64,000 bases of DNA from Paenibacillus artemisiicola (GCF_017652985.1 NZ_JAGGDJ010000016.1:61288-125287), one strand, 5' to 3'. Numbered from the stretch's first letter, positions 26,989-36,171 are shown. Notes: a model not told the origin generated them from the letters alone. Made by a program: numbers and translations.

Positions 26989-27480
26989 GAGCGGTACGCG
27001 GTGCGGTACATGAGCCGTTCGGCGGTTCATACGCTGCAAGAGCGTTACGTAGTACGGTACAAGAGCCGACAGACGGCAATTTTGCTGCAAGAGCGGTACG
27101 TAATACCGTACAAGAGCCGTCGAACGGCCAATTTGTCGCAAGAGCGGTACGTAGAACGGTACATGAGCCAACGGACGGCCATATTGCCGCAAGAGCGGTA
27201 CGTAATACCGTACAAGAGCCGTCGAACGGCCAATTTGTCGCAAGAGCGGTACGCGGTACGGTACAAGAGCCGACAGACGGCAATTTTGCTGCAAGAGCGG
27301 TACGTAATACCGTACAAGAGCCGTCGAACGGCCAATTTGTCGCAAGAGCGGTACGCGGTGCGGTACAAGAGCCGACGGACGGCCAAATTGCCGCAAGAGC
27401 GGTACGTAGTACGGTACATGAGCCGACAGACGGCAATTTTGCCAAATGAGCGGTACGTAGTGCGGTACATGAACGGCCAT
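26989..27480. repeat. 51-bp tandem array, nine full units and one partial
   Basis: Units start exactly every 51 bp at 26989, 27040, 27091, 27142, 27193, 27244, 27295, 27346, 27397 and 27448 (33 bp). Each begins gagcgktacg, contains GTAC twice, and in most units a gccg...cggc hairpin. Units 3, 5 and 7 are identical; units 2 and 6 share their second half, so there is a 102-bp higher-order pattern. There are no unique spacers. Read on the minus strand each full unit carries CGGCTCwTGTaC-like cores similar to the dispersed 20-mer at 39.7 and 53.5 kb. The array fills the convergent gap between the TetR and aldo/keto reductase genes; no gene is supported in it. Confidence 0.95.
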
Positions 27481-27486
27481 GCAAAA

Positions 27487-27529
27487 AGGGCTGCCCCACA
27501 GTCATGTCTATGACTTCCGGGGCAGCCCT
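27487..27529. terminator. Terminator abutting the 51-bp array
   Basis: agggctgcccc (27487-27497) pairs with ggggcagccct (27519-27529), enclosing gtcat/atgac. On the minus strand tttttgc follows, serving the aldo/keto reductase gene. Confidence 0.88.
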
Positions 27530-27578
27530 ATTCTTATGTCTGCGCGCGCACGGCCGCGAGGCCGCCGTCAGACGCGAT

Positions 27579-28550
27579 TTATGCTTGGTAAAAATTCCGG
27601 TCCCAGCGGTGCTTCTTCAGCGTGGCCAGCTGCTCTTGGGACAGGCCGCGGCCGTCGCCGACCGCCATGTTGCGCTCGACGTTGCGGACGGTCCGCATGC
27701 CCGGAATGACCGTGGACACGGCCGGGTGGCTGAGCACGTAGCGCAGCGCGGTCTCCGCCATGTCGTCGACGCCGATGCCGAGGTCGGACGCGATCGCTTG
27801 CACGCGGTCGTATACCTGCTGCTTGCGGTCGCCGCGGAAGTAGTTGCCGCGGAAATCGTTCGGCGCGAACGTGGTGTCCGGCGTGATTCTGCCCGTCAGG
27901 CCGCCTTCGTCGAGCGCGACCCGCACGATGACGCCGACGTTATGCGCCTGGCATGCCTGCAGCAGCCCGTCCTCCGGGCTTTGGTCGAACACGTTGTAGA
28001 TGACCTGCACGGTATCCACGACGCCGGTTTCGATCAGTTTGATCGCGTTGCTCGCCTGATGGTCGTTGATCGAGACGCCGAAATAGCGGATCTTGCCCTG
28101 CTCCTTCAGCCGCTGCACGGCCTCGAGCCAATCGCCGCGCCCGACCCACTCGTCGGACCAGACGTGGAACTGCTGCACGTCGATCGTCTCCAGCCCGAGG
28201 TTGCGCAGGCTTTGCTCGGTGCAGGCGATCACGTGCTCGCCCGGATACGCGTCGTCCGGCGAGATGCCGGCCGGCGCCGGCCATTTGCCGTTCTTCGGCG
28301 GGATCTTGGTGGCGACGTAGATCGGCTGCTTCTGCTCCCGGACGACTTGGCCGACGAGCCGTTCGCTATGGCCTTCGCCGTACGCGAGCGCCGTATCGAT
28401 GAAATTAAGGCCGAGCTCCACCGCGCGGTGCAGCGCTTGAAGCGACTCGCCGTCGTCCGCGCCGATCCAGCCGGATTTGCCGATGCCCCAAGCGCCGTAG
28501 CCGATCTCGGAGACGTCCAGTCCCGTTCTTCCCAGCGTGCGATAATGCAT
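27579..28550 (-). CDS. Aldo/keto reductase
   Basis: 323-residue reductase. The start at 28550 has AGGAGG 8 nt upstream; the longer open frame runs into the upstream gene. Tetrad segments: [31 protein letters not shown] and [14 protein letters not shown], with [12 protein letters not shown] and the C-terminal [22 protein letters not shown] cofactor block. It is the third gene of a minus-strand cluster (aldo/keto reductase, NAD-dependent epimerase, aldo/keto reductase) with gaps of 58-82 bp and strong individual ribosome sites, suggesting a sugar or polyol redox function. Confidence 0.92.
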   Translation of the reverse strand: MHYRTLGRTGLDVSEIGYGAWGIGKSGWIGADDGESLQALHRAVELGLNFIDTALAYGEGHSERLVGQVVREQKQPIYVATKIPPKNGKWPAPAGISPDDAYPGEHVIACTEQSLRNLGLETIDVQQFHVWSDEWVGRGDWLEAVQRLKEQGKIRYFGVSINDHQASNAIKLIETGVVDTVQVIYNVFDQSPEDGLLQACQAHNVGVIVRVALDEGGLTGRITPDTTFAPNDFRGNYFRGDRKQQVYDRVQAIASDLGIGVDDMAETALRYVLSHPAVSTVIPGMRTVRNVERNMAVGDGRGLSQEQLATLKKHRWDRNFYQA

Positions 28551-28632
28551 GAATGGTTCCTCCTCGTAATCCAATAAGTTTAGGCGAGCCGCAGCCCGCC
28601 CGATCGGTGTTGAAATTCGCCCGTCCGGCGGT

Positions 28633-29487
28633 TCAGGCCTGGCCGGGGACGTAAGTCCGCCAAGCATGCTTCGGCTCCCAGCCCAGCAGCGCCTTCGCCC
28701 GCTTGTTGCTGAGCAGCGATTCGTGGCCGTCCAGCGGCTCGCGGAAATCGGTTGTTTCCGGGAATTGCTCGGCCAGCAGCTGCCGGCTCGGAATCGCCAT
28801 GCTCGTATCGTCGGCCGCGAGATTGATCGCGACGGAGCCGAGCCCGTCCTTCTCGATCGCGAGGCGGCACGCTTCCGCGATGTCCCGCGTGTCGACGTAG
28901 CTCCACAGGATGCGGTCGCGCTCCGCGCTGTTATGGATGAACGACGGGAATTGCGCATAGCGCTCCGGCGGAATGACGTTGCCGATCCGCAGCGAGACGA
29001 CCTGCATGCCGGTGCGGCGGTGGAACATGTCCGCCGTCTGCTCGTTCACGACCTTGGACAGGCCGTAGCTGTCCTGCGGCAGCTGCGGATGGTCCTCGTC
29101 GACCGGCACGTACGACGGGCCGAACCGGTTGACCGCGAACACGATGCCGTACGACGATTCGCTGGAGGCGATGACCGCCTTGCGGATGCCGAGGCCCGCG
29201 GCGGCTTCAAGCACGTTGTAGGTTGACATGACGTTGTTCTGGAACGTCACTTCGCTCGTCTTGATGTGCGCGGCCGGAATCGCCGCCAGATGGACGACGG
29301 CGTCCGCGCCCGCGAGCGCGCCGTACACCTCGCCCAGGTTCTCGAGATTCGCCAGGATCGTCGGGCAGAGCCACTCCTGCGGGCGTACGGAATCCACGTT
29401 CACCACTTCATATTGCCGTTCCACGAAATGCTTGACGACCCACCGGCCGAGCATGCCGCTTCCGCCGGTTACGACGACTTTTGCCAA
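28633..29487 (-). CDS. NAD-dependent epimerase/dehydratase (extended SDR)
   Basis: 284 residues. TTG 29487 is the start: AGGAGG lies 8 nt upstream and the protein then begins [21 protein letters not shown], the Rossmann TGxxGxxG motif. The catalytic YGLSK (Tyr-x3-Lys) is in [15 protein letters not shown], preceded by the serine stretch [10 protein letters not shown]. The C-terminal half ([29 protein letters not shown]) fits sugar-nucleotide or uronate-type dehydratases and epimerases. It is flanked on both sides by aldo/keto reductases in the same orientation. Exact substrate not deducible. Confidence 0.92.
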   Translation of the reverse strand: MAKVVVTGGSGMLGRWVVKHFVERQYEVVNVDSVRPQEWLCPTILANLENLGEVYGALAGADAVVHLAAIPAAHIKTSEVTFQNNVMSTYNVLEAAAGLGIRKAVIASSESSYGIVFAVNRFGPSYVPVDEDHPQLPQDSYGLSKVVNEQTADMFHRRTGMQVVSLRIGNVIPPERYAQFPSFIHNSAERDRILWSYVDTRDIAEACRLAIEKDGLGSVAINLAADDTSMAIPSRQLLAEQFPETTDFREPLDGHESLLSNKRAKALLGWEPKHAWRTYVPGQA

Positions 29488-29544
29488 ATGCTTGTCCTCC
29501 TTCGATCGCTTCGATGTTGATGCTGCCGGGTTCCATGCTAGGAA

Positions 29545-30483
29545 TTAGGCCAGGATGTCTTCGATCCGCGCCGCGACGTCCGCCGAAAGCGCGACGCCCG
29601 ACGCGCCGGCATTTTCCGCGACCTGCTCCGGACGGCTGGCGCCGACCAGGGCGCTCGAGACGTTCGGCTGGCGCAGCGTCCACGCCAGCGCCAGCTGGCC
29701 GATCGTGACGCCGAGCTCGGACGCGACCGCGCCGAGGCGCTGCACCTTGGCGATTTTGTCCTCGGTGATATTGCCGCGCATCCGTTCGATCTTCGCCGCG
29801 CGGCTGCCGGCCGGAATGTCGGTCGCCGAGGCGTATTTGCCCGTCAGCAGGCCTTGCGCGAGCGGCGAGAAGACGACTTGTCCGATGCCGTTCTGCTCGC
29901 TGATCGGAATGATGTCCTTCTCGATGTAGCGGTTGAACATATTATAAATCGGCTGGTTGACGACGATGCGGTCGAGCAGGTACCGGTCCGCGGCGGCCAA
30001 GCCTTCCGCGATGTTCGCCGCCGTCCATTCGCTGATGCCGGCATAGAGCACCTTGCCCTGGCGGATCAGGTCGTCTATGGCGCGCAGCGTCTCCTGCACC
30101 GGCGTCTCCGGATCGAAGCGGTGGCAGTAGAGAATGTCCACGTAGTCCAAGCCGAGCCGTTTCAGGCTGGCGTCCGCCTGCTCCAGGATGTGCTTGCGCG
30201 AGAGGCCGCGGTCGTTCGGGCCGTCGCCCATTTGGCCGAAGACCTTCGTCGCCAGCACGTACGACTCGCGCGGGTAGGCGCGCAGCGTCTCGCCGACGAC
30301 CTTCTCCGCCTCGCCGCGCTCGTACACGTTGGCCGTATCAAAGAAATTGATGCCCAAGTCGTAGGCGGTCTCGATCGCCTTGACCGCGTTTTCCTTTTCC
30401 ACGTAGCCGCCGTAAGTCAGCCAGCTCCCAAGGCTGATCTCGCTGACCTTCAGACCGCTGCCGCCCAATCTCCGATATTGCAT
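29545..30483 (-). CDS. Aldo/keto reductase, Kv-beta/IolS-like
   Basis: 312 residues. The start MQYRRLGGSGLKVSEISLG at 30483 is chosen because GGAG lies 9 nt upstream; a Met five codons earlier is possible. Tetrad segments: NFFDTANVYERGEAEKVVG, YVLATKVFG and DILYCHRFDPETPVQETLRAIDDLI. The YCHRFDP, NQPIYNMFNRYIEKDIIPISEQNGIGQVVFSPLAQGLLTGKY and SSALVGASRPEQVAEN blocks match the YghZ/IolS/Kv-channel beta-subunit-like group. First gene of the three-gene minus-strand cluster. Confidence 0.92.
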   Translation of the reverse strand: MQYRRLGGSGLKVSEISLGSWLTYGGYVEKENAVKAIETAYDLGINFFDTANVYERGEAEKVVGETLRAYPRESYVLATKVFGQMGDGPNDRGLSRKHILEQADASLKRLGLDYVDILYCHRFDPETPVQETLRAIDDLIRQGKVLYAGISEWTAANIAEGLAAADRYLLDRIVVNQPIYNMFNRYIEKDIIPISEQNGIGQVVFSPLAQGLLTGKYASATDIPAGSRAAKIERMRGNITEDKIAKVQRLGAVASELGVTIGQLALAWTLRQPNVSSALVGASRPEQVAENAGASGVALSADVAARIEDILA

Positions 30484-30670
30484 CGTATCCAGCTCCATTT
30501 CGTCCGATCGTAAGCTTGCGATAAGCCCCCCTTCAGTATAAAGTTCCGCCGAAACGATCGAAAGTAGTGAATATATGTTCAATATCTGATACCCGGTATA
30601 TCTACTATACTTTCGGTGCCGCGCGGTACCGCGGACGATCGGCGGCCGTATTGCCCCGCAATCGCGCGCA

Positions 30671-30718
30671 GCCCAGCAGGCCGGGCGCTCCGTCACGGGG
30701 CGTCCCGGCCTGCTGGGC
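30671..30718 (-). terminator. Strong hairpin downstream of the DUF3243 gene
   Basis: Perfect 15-bp inverted repeat (30671-30685 with 30704-30718) around an 18-nt loop, 52 bp beyond the DUF3243 stop. It lacks a T-run, so the termination role is uncertain. The remaining gap (30484-30670) is the AT-richer upstream region of the aldo/keto reductase cluster. Confidence 0.5.
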
Positions 30719-30770
30719 GGTAACGGTTAACGCGTCGCCGGCACCGGCTTCAGCGCTCGCGAACGGCGAA

Positions 30771-31115
30771 TTAGGAAGCCGTCTTCGCCAGCTTGACGAG
30801 CAAATGGGCGAGCTTGTGCTGCTCATCGGCGTCGCCGGCCTTCCACAGCTCGCGCAGCAGGTATTCCTCGCGGTTGCGCGGTTCCTCGTGCTCGGCCAGG
30901 TAGGCGGCTACTTTCTGCGCGATGACGGCGATCTGCTCGTCGCCGAAGCCCAGATTCTCCGCCATCTCGATCCGTTTGGCCAGGTAGGAACGGAAGGCTT
31001 CGAAGTTTTCCAAAATCCGTTCGCCGTCTCCGCCGCTGAGCGCCTGCACGGCTTTCTCGACCTTGTCCGTTGACGTGTCCTGCTCCTTGCTCAAGATTTG
31101 GCTTCTCTCGTTCAT
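30771..31115 (-). CDS. DUF3243 family protein (YmfJ-like)
   Basis: 114 residues, cytoplasmic, helical. The block FEAFRSYLAKRIEMAENLGFGDEQIAVIAQKVAAYLAEHEEPRNREEYLLRELWKAGDADEQHKLAHLLVKLAK matches the DUF3243 pattern of Bacillus YmfJ, preceded by about 35 extra charged residues. AGGAGG lies 8 nt before the ATG. Function unknown in the family. It is divergent from the serine hydrolase gene. Confidence 0.85.
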   Translation of the reverse strand: MNERSQILSKEQDTSTDKVEKAVQALSGGDGERILENFEAFRSYLAKRIEMAENLGFGDEQIAVIAQKVAAYLAEHEEPRNREEYLLRELWKAGDADEQHKLAHLLVKLAKTAS

Positions 31116-31233
31116 GGCGCATTCCTCCTCGCGTAATCGGTCGTGCGGTGGTACGTTCTCTTGTTACCCGGGGCGAGGGGGGACGAATCCGGGAGGCGGC
31201 CGCGGCGGTACGGCCCGATCTCGCGATTCCGCT

Positions 31234-31262
31234 TGACGGCCGGCGCGGGCAATGGCTATAGT
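31234..31262 (+). promoter_or_regulatory. Sigma-A promoter for the serine hydrolase gene
   Basis: TTGACG (31234-31239) and TATAGT (31257-31262) with a 17-bp spacer, about 70 bp before the ATG at 31335. Confidence 0.75.
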
Positions 31263-31334
31263 AGTATCCCGCATTCAGGAAACGACGATACGGCAAGTTC
31301 GCGGCGACACCCATCCGAAAGGAGCATGAGACCC

Positions 31335-32606
31335 ATGACGCTTACCCAAACCATCCGGGCCTACGTCGACGAATACGCGGCCCGATGGCCGTTCTCGGGC
31401 GCGGTGCTGGCCGCGCAAGGCGGGGAAATCGTTTTCGAGGCGGCTTACGGCATGGCCTGCCTGGAATTCGCCGTCCCGAACCGGACGGACACGCGCTTCG
31501 GGCTCGCGTCCGTGTCAAAGCAGCTCGCGGCGTTCGCCGCGATGCGGCTGCACGACGAAGGCCGGATCGACATCGACCGGCCCGTGAACGACGGCCTGCC
31601 CGCCGAGCTGCGCGTCGATCCGCGCATCACGGCGCATCAGCTCATGACGCATACGTCGGGCTTGCGCACGTTCCACCACTTGCAGGAGGATTTCTTCGGG
31701 GAGCGGGAGAAGCTGCCGTACGACCGGGAGCTGCTGCTCGGGTATTTCCGGCAGCGGCCGTTGAACTTCGAGCCCGGCACGCGGTTCGAGTACTGCAACG
31801 CGGGCTATCACCTGCTGGCGTTCCTGATCGAAGCGGCGAGCGGGCGGCCCTACAAGCGCTACCTCGCGGAAGCGGTGTTCGGCCCGCTCGGCATGGCGGA
31901 TACCGAGGTCGACGACGGCAGCGCGCTGCTGGCGCGGCGGGCATTCGGCTACGGCATGAACGGGGAGCGGATCGTGCCGGCGGAATACCATCATCCCGGC
32001 TACAGCATCGGCGCCGGCGGCATCGTCTCGACCTGCGGCGATCTGCACGCGTGGCACCGCGCGTTGAAAGAGCGCCGGCTGCTGGGATCGGCGGCGTACG
32101 AGCGGCTGTTCGCGCCGAACCTGAACGGCTGCGCCGGCGGTCTGTTCTCGGACGAATTCCGCGGACGGCCGCGCTGGCGGCACGACGGCGCGCACCTCGG
32201 CATCGGCGCGTACGTTCAGCATTTCTTCGCGGACGACGCCTGCGTGATCGTGCTCGCCAATTACGACTTCGCGAACGTGACCCGGGTCGGCGACGCCGTC
32301 GCCGAGCTGATGTTCGGCGGCCGGCCGGCCGTCCCCGGGAAGCCGCCGGCGGTCGAGCCGGACGAGGCGCTCGCCCGCCGGTACGAAGGCGTCTACGTCC
32401 CGGGCCGCGCGGAGCTCAAGCGGACGGAGGAGGGATGGTCGTTCGTCCATCTCGGCCGGATCGAGAAACCGCTCTATCCCGTCGGCGGCCACCGGTTTCA
32501 CAGCACGTGGCTCGATCACGCGTATACGCTGCGGGAGGGCGAGGACGGCGAGTTCGAGTTTTTGGGCGTGCGGCGGCCGCGCGGAGAGGGCGCGCCGACG
32601 TCGTGA
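31335..32606 (+). CDS. Serine hydrolase of the class C beta-lactamase superfamily
   Basis: 423 residues. ATG 31335 has AAGGAG 10 nt upstream (ATG 31326 is too close). The nucleophile motif SVSK is in GLASVSKQLAAFAAMRL, the YxN motif in FEYCNAGYHLLAFLIEAASG, and HDGAHLG is at the place of the third motif. There is no signal peptide. A C-terminal beta-rich domain (YEGVYVPGRAELKRTEEGWSFVHLG) is typical of esterase/peptidase-type members. Different from the paralogue at 1824-3278 in both length and motif context. Monocistronic with its own promoter and a shared terminator. Confidence 0.9.
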   Translation: MTLTQTIRAYVDEYAARWPFSGAVLAAQGGEIVFEAAYGMACLEFAVPNRTDTRFGLASVSKQLAAFAAMRLHDEGRIDIDRPVNDGLPAELRVDPRITAHQLMTHTSGLRTFHHLQEDFFGEREKLPYDRELLLGYFRQRPLNFEPGTRFEYCNAGYHLLAFLIEAASGRPYKRYLAEAVFGPLGMADTEVDDGSALLARRAFGYGMNGERIVPAEYHHPGYSIGAGGIVSTCGDLHAWHRALKERRLLGSAAYERLFAPNLNGCAGGLFSDEFRGRPRWRHDGAHLGIGAYVQHFFADDACVIVLANYDFANVTRVGDAVAELMFGGRPAVPGKPPAVEPDEALARRYEGVYVPGRAELKRTEEGWSFVHLGRIEKPLYPVGGHRFHSTWLDHAYTLREGEDGEFEFLGVRRPRGEGAPTS

Positions 32607-32777
32607 AAGAAGCGGCGACGCGGCCGGTTCTCTCGCCGAGCGAGCCGGGCCGGCGGCATCGGCGGTGCGGCGCTCGGGCGGTCGTCGCGCCGTAACCCCA
32701 ACCCCGCCCCCGGCTTACGCGCGGCCCCCCATGCCGCGAGCGCCGGCCGACGCAGTCGTCGCGGATCGAAGCCGCAC

Positions 32778-32813
32778 GAAAACGGGCGCACCCTTGCGGG
32801 TGTGCCCGTTTTC
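32778..32813. terminator. Bidirectional terminator
   Basis: 16-bp stem gaaaacgggcgcaccc/gggtgtgcccgttttc with one G-U pair and a ttgc loop, between converging genes. Confidence 0.92.
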
Positions 32814-32859
32814 GCGTGCTAAGCGAGCTTGCCGGACGCCATACGGCGTCCGCCGCCGC

Positions 32860-33690
32860 TTATTTGTCGGCTTGCTCTTGCTGCTGCCGCAGCTTCGCGA
32901 TCTCGTCTTGGTACAGCCCCAGCAGGCTGGCCAGCGCCTGCTTGATCGCTTCCCCGTCCTTGGATTCGGCGGCTTTGCTCAGCGCGAGCTGGCCCTTGAT
33001 GAGCGGATTGTCGATCGCCACGGCCTGAAGCGTGCCGACCTTCGCGCCCGCAGGCAGCATGCCCGCGTCCTTGAGCGCGACCGTGACCTTCGCGCCGCCC
33101 TCGAACGTAACGGCTTTGCCGGCTTCGGCCTTGACCGCGTCCAGCTTGCCAGCCGGCACGAGGGTCGTGCCCTCCGCCGGCACGGCCGGGGCGGCTTTTA
33201 CGGCGACGGCCGCGCCGTCCTTCAGCTTGATCGTCTTCAGCTGATCGGGGGAGATCGGTCCGACGACCTTCAACTCGCCGTCGGCCGCCTTCGAAATCGT
33301 GATCGTCTGCGGCTTGCCGTCCGGACCCGGCTTCGTCACCGTCGTTGCCGACCCGGCGACGACCTTCACGGCGTCCTTGGCCAGCGCCTGGAACTGCGCG
33401 AGCGTCTGCTCCCACGCTTCGACCGTATCCGGCGCGTACTGCTTCGCCAGCTCCACCGGATCGGCCTGGTTCATGAACACGGCGACCGGCTTGGCATTCT
33501 TGTCCGCCGCGGCCGTGCTTGCGGCGATCGTCACGTTGGCCGGGACGGTCCCTTCGCCGGCTTCGGTCAGCGCGGCGGTGTAGTAGCTCGCGAGCGGCCC
33601 GGTGGCGGCGTTGGCGGCGAGCGGGCTCGCGAAGGCGGACAGCATCAGGGCGACGGCGGCGACTTTGGTGACGGTGCGTTTGTTTTGCAT
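32860..33690 (-). CDS. Secreted protein of unknown function
   Basis: 276 residues with a clear Sec signal peptide (MQNKRTVTKVAAVALMLSAFASPLAANAAT, cleavage after ANA). The mature protein has an alternating helix/strand middle rich in Lys, Val, Ala and Asp (VKVVAGSATTVTKPGPDGKPQTITISK, VALKDAGMLPAGAKVGTLQAVAIDNPLIKG) and a Gln/Lys-rich C-terminal helix (DEIAKLRQQQEQADK). No catalytic motif or Cys. GGAG precedes the ATG. It diverges from an OmpR/histidine-kinase pair 165 bp away, so it may be a target of that system. Not recognised. Confidence 0.85.
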   Translation of the reverse strand: MQNKRTVTKVAAVALMLSAFASPLAANAATGPLASYYTAALTEAGEGTVPANVTIAASTAAADKNAKPVAVFMNQADPVELAKQYAPDTVEAWEQTLAQFQALAKDAVKVVAGSATTVTKPGPDGKPQTITISKAADGELKVVGPISPDQLKTIKLKDGAAVAVKAAPAVPAEGTTLVPAGKLDAVKAEAGKAVTFEGGAKVTVALKDAGMLPAGAKVGTLQAVAIDNPLIKGQLALSKAAESKDGEAIKQALASLLGLYQDEIAKLRQQQEQADK

Positions 33691-33854
33691 GATTGAACAC
33701 TCCTATCGGATTGGGTATGGGCGGTACGGTTCCCATCTTAGCGCCCAAGTGTGGCAAGCCGTTGGTGAAAGTGTGGAAAAACGATGGCACGCGCTTCGGG
33801 GCGCCGATGAGTTGGTATAATGGGGGAGACATTCCGAAGCGGGAGGATGGAACC

Positions 33855-34565
33855 GTGAGCGAGTATACGATCGGCGTCGTGGACGACGACTTGAATATCC
33901 GGGGCCTCGTCGAGGCGTATTTGCATAAAGAAAACTACCGTACCGTAGGGCTCGGCTCGGCGGAGGAAGCGTGGGAGCTGTGGCGCAGCGACCCGCCGGA
34001 CCTGTGGGTGCTCGACATCATGCTGCCCGGCATGGACGGCTACGAGCTGTGCCGGCGCATCCGCGGCGAAGCGGACGTGCCGATCATCATGATTTCCGCC
34101 AAGGACAACGAGGTGGACAAAATCCTCGGGCTCGAGCTCGGCGGCGACGACTACCTCGTCAAGCCGTTCAGCCCGCGCGAGCTCGTCGCCCGCGTGAAAC
34201 GCCAGCTGCAGCGGTGGTACAAGCACCGCGGGCAGGAGGAGCCGGCGCCGGCCTCGCCGGCGAACGCCGTCGACGTCGGCGCGCTGCGGATCCTGCCGGG
34301 CGAACGCCGTGTCTTCCTGGGCAAGGACGAGCTCGACCTGACGTTCAAGGAATTCGATCTGCTGCGCGCGTTCGCGGAGCATCCGAACCGCGCGTTCACG
34401 CGGGAGGAGCTGCTCGTGCTCGTGTGGGGCGACGATTATTTCGGCAGCGACCGGGCGGTGGATCACTTGATCAAACGGTTGCGCAAGAAGGCGGACGGGC
34501 TGCCGATCGAGGCGGTCTGGGGACACGGCTACCGGCTGCGGGCCGGGGGAGGGGACGAAGCATGA
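33855..34565 (+). CDS. OmpR/PhoB-family response regulator
   Basis: 236 residues. The GTG start at 33855 has GGAGG 8 nt upstream; a TATAAT at 33816-33821 is a candidate -10 element. The receiver domain has the acidic pocket VVDDD, the phospho-acceptor D54 in LWVLDIMLPGMDG and Lys in DYLVKPFSP. The winged-helix output domain (ALRILPGERRVFLGKDELDLTFKEFDLLRAFAEHPNRAFTREELLVLVWGDDYFGSDRAVDHLIKRLRKK) ends with VWGHGYRL. The gene overlaps its kinase by ATGA (4 bp). Confidence 0.95.
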   Translation: MSEYTIGVVDDDLNIRGLVEAYLHKENYRTVGLGSAEEAWELWRSDPPDLWVLDIMLPGMDGYELCRRIRGEADVPIIMISAKDNEVDKILGLELGGDDYLVKPFSPRELVARVKRQLQRWYKHRGQEEPAPASPANAVDVGALRILPGERRVFLGKDELDLTFKEFDLLRAFAEHPNRAFTREELLVLVWGDDYFGSDRAVDHLIKRLRKKADGLPIEAVWGHGYRLRAGGGDEA

Positions 34566-35962
34566 AGCTGCTGCATCAAATCAATTTGGCGTTCGGTCTG
34601 CTGCTGGTCGTCGTGCTGGGCATTACGGCGGTGATCATCCACTACGTGCTCATGGACCATTTCATTACCGCGCAGAAGCAGGAGCTGCGATCGCTCGGCA
34701 CCTCCATGGCGTCCACGTTCTCCGTGCAGACCGCCGGCAAGCCGGTCGTGGTGCAAGGGTGGACCGCGTCGGCGGGACCGCTGCAGGCGAAGCTGACGGC
34801 CGCGGCGCCCAAGGGCGTCGAAGTGTACGTCGCCGACGCGGCGGGCAAGGTCGTGCAGAAGACCGGTCCGGCGAACGCGTTCACGAAAGCCGGCTTGCTG
34901 GACTCGGCCGCGATCAAGGCGCTGCCGGGCGAAGCCGCGACGGATCTGAAGACCATCACCGCCGTCGCCAAGAGCAGCGATTACATCATCAATACGAGCG
35001 TCATTCCGCAGGGCACGCTGACGCTGATGACCCCGCTCAGCAAAGTGAAGGCGGTCGAGCAGGACCTGTTCTTCCGGCTGCTGATCGCGCTCGGGGTGGG
35101 CGGCGCGCTCGCGGTCGCGCTCAGCCTGCTCATCACGCGCAAGCTGATCCGGCCTTTGATGGAGCTCCGGGACGAGCTGAAGAAGGTGCGGGAGCGCAAA
35201 TTCGGCGAGGTCGGGCTCGTGCGGGCCGGCGGCGAGATCGGCGCGGTGGCGCGGACCGTCCACGAGCTGGCCGGCGAGCTGGAGCGGCATAACCGGGCGC
35301 AGAAGCAGTTTTTCCAAAACGCCTCCCACGAGCTGAAGACGCCGCTCATGTCCATCGCCGGTTACGCGGAGGGAATCCGCGACGGGGTGTTCGAAGGGGA
35401 GAGCTCGCGCAAGGGGCTGGACGTCATCCTCAGCGAGAGCGGGCGGCTGACGAAGCTCGTGACGGAGATGACGCTGCTCGCCAAGCTCGACAGCGAAGAG
35501 GATATTTTCCATGCGGCGCCCGTCAGCGCCGTGGAGATCGTCACGGAAACGATCGAGCGCATCAATCCGCTCCTGGCGGCAAGGGGGCTGGAGCTGCGGA
35601 CGGTGTACAAAGGCGGCGCGGAGGAGCGGCGTCCGACGGTCAGCGCCGACCGCGACAAGCTGCTGCAGGCGCTCCTCAACATCGTCTCGAACGCGGCGCG
35701 CTACGCGAAGCGCGTCATCGTCATCGAGGTCGGCGCGGAGGGCGGGCACGTGTCGCTCGCGGTCGCCGACGACGGCAGGGGCTTCCCGGACAGCCTGCTG
35801 CCGCATCTGTTCCACCGGTTCGTCAAAGGCAAGGACGGCGAGACGGGGCTCGGCCTCGCGATCTCGCGCGCGATCGTCGAGCGCTGCGGCGGGCGGATCG
35901 CGGCGCGCAACGGCGAGGCGGGCGGCGCGGTCATCTCGCTGCGCTTCCCGCAGGCGACGTAG
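34562..35962 (+). CDS. Membrane sensor histidine kinase
   Basis: 466 residues. Two transmembrane helices (residues about 8-30 and 172-195) bracket an extracellular sensor of about 140 residues with no recognised motif. HAMP follows, then the HisKA H-box FFQNASHELKTPLMSIAGYAEGI (H256), N-box NIVSNAARYA, G1 DDGRGF and G2 GETGLGLAIS. It starts inside the stop of the response-regulator gene (ATGA), so the two form one operon. The stimulus is unknown; the adjacent divergent secreted-protein gene is a candidate target. Confidence 0.95.
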   Translation: MKLLHQINLAFGLLLVVVLGITAVIIHYVLMDHFITAQKQELRSLGTSMASTFSVQTAGKPVVVQGWTASAGPLQAKLTAAAPKGVEVYVADAAGKVVQKTGPANAFTKAGLLDSAAIKALPGEAATDLKTITAVAKSSDYIINTSVIPQGTLTLMTPLSKVKAVEQDLFFRLLIALGVGGALAVALSLLITRKLIRPLMELRDELKKVRERKFGEVGLVRAGGEIGAVARTVHELAGELERHNRAQKQFFQNASHELKTPLMSIAGYAEGIRDGVFEGESSRKGLDVILSESGRLTKLVTEMTLLAKLDSEEDIFHAAPVSAVEIVTETIERINPLLAARGLELRTVYKGGAEERRPTVSADRDKLLQALLNIVSNAARYAKRVIVIEVGAEGGHVSLAVADDGRGFPDSLLPHLFHRFVKGKDGETGLGLAISRAIVERCGGRIAARNGEAGGAVISLRFPQAT

Positions 35963-36171
35963 AGCGGCCCTCGGGCTGCGGGCAGAGCGGCGCGGAGCGG
36001 GAGCGGTTCCTACGGCACGCGCGGGTCAAGGAGGCTTGGCGCAGCAGGGAGAGCACCTGTTTGGCATGCAGAGCGGCGGGGGGCCGCCGAGCGTCACGGC
36101 CGCCCCCGCGCGGGGCCGGCGCGCAAGCCTCGCTTGCCGACAGGCGAGCCGACGCATGGCCGCAAACCGAC

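Noticed and set aside
26989..27480. CRISPR array
   Set aside because: The whole 51-bp period is repetitive; there are no short repeats with unique spacers and no cas genes nearby.
26983..27513. Repeat-protein gene in the 51-bp array
   Set aside because: The open frame exists because the unit length is a multiple of three; there is no ribosome binding site, and equally long frames exist on the other strand.
30671..30718. Insertion-sequence end or attachment site from the perfect 15-bp inverted repeat
   Set aside because: No transposase or integrase gene and no target duplication; a hairpin at the end of the DUF3243 unit is simpler.
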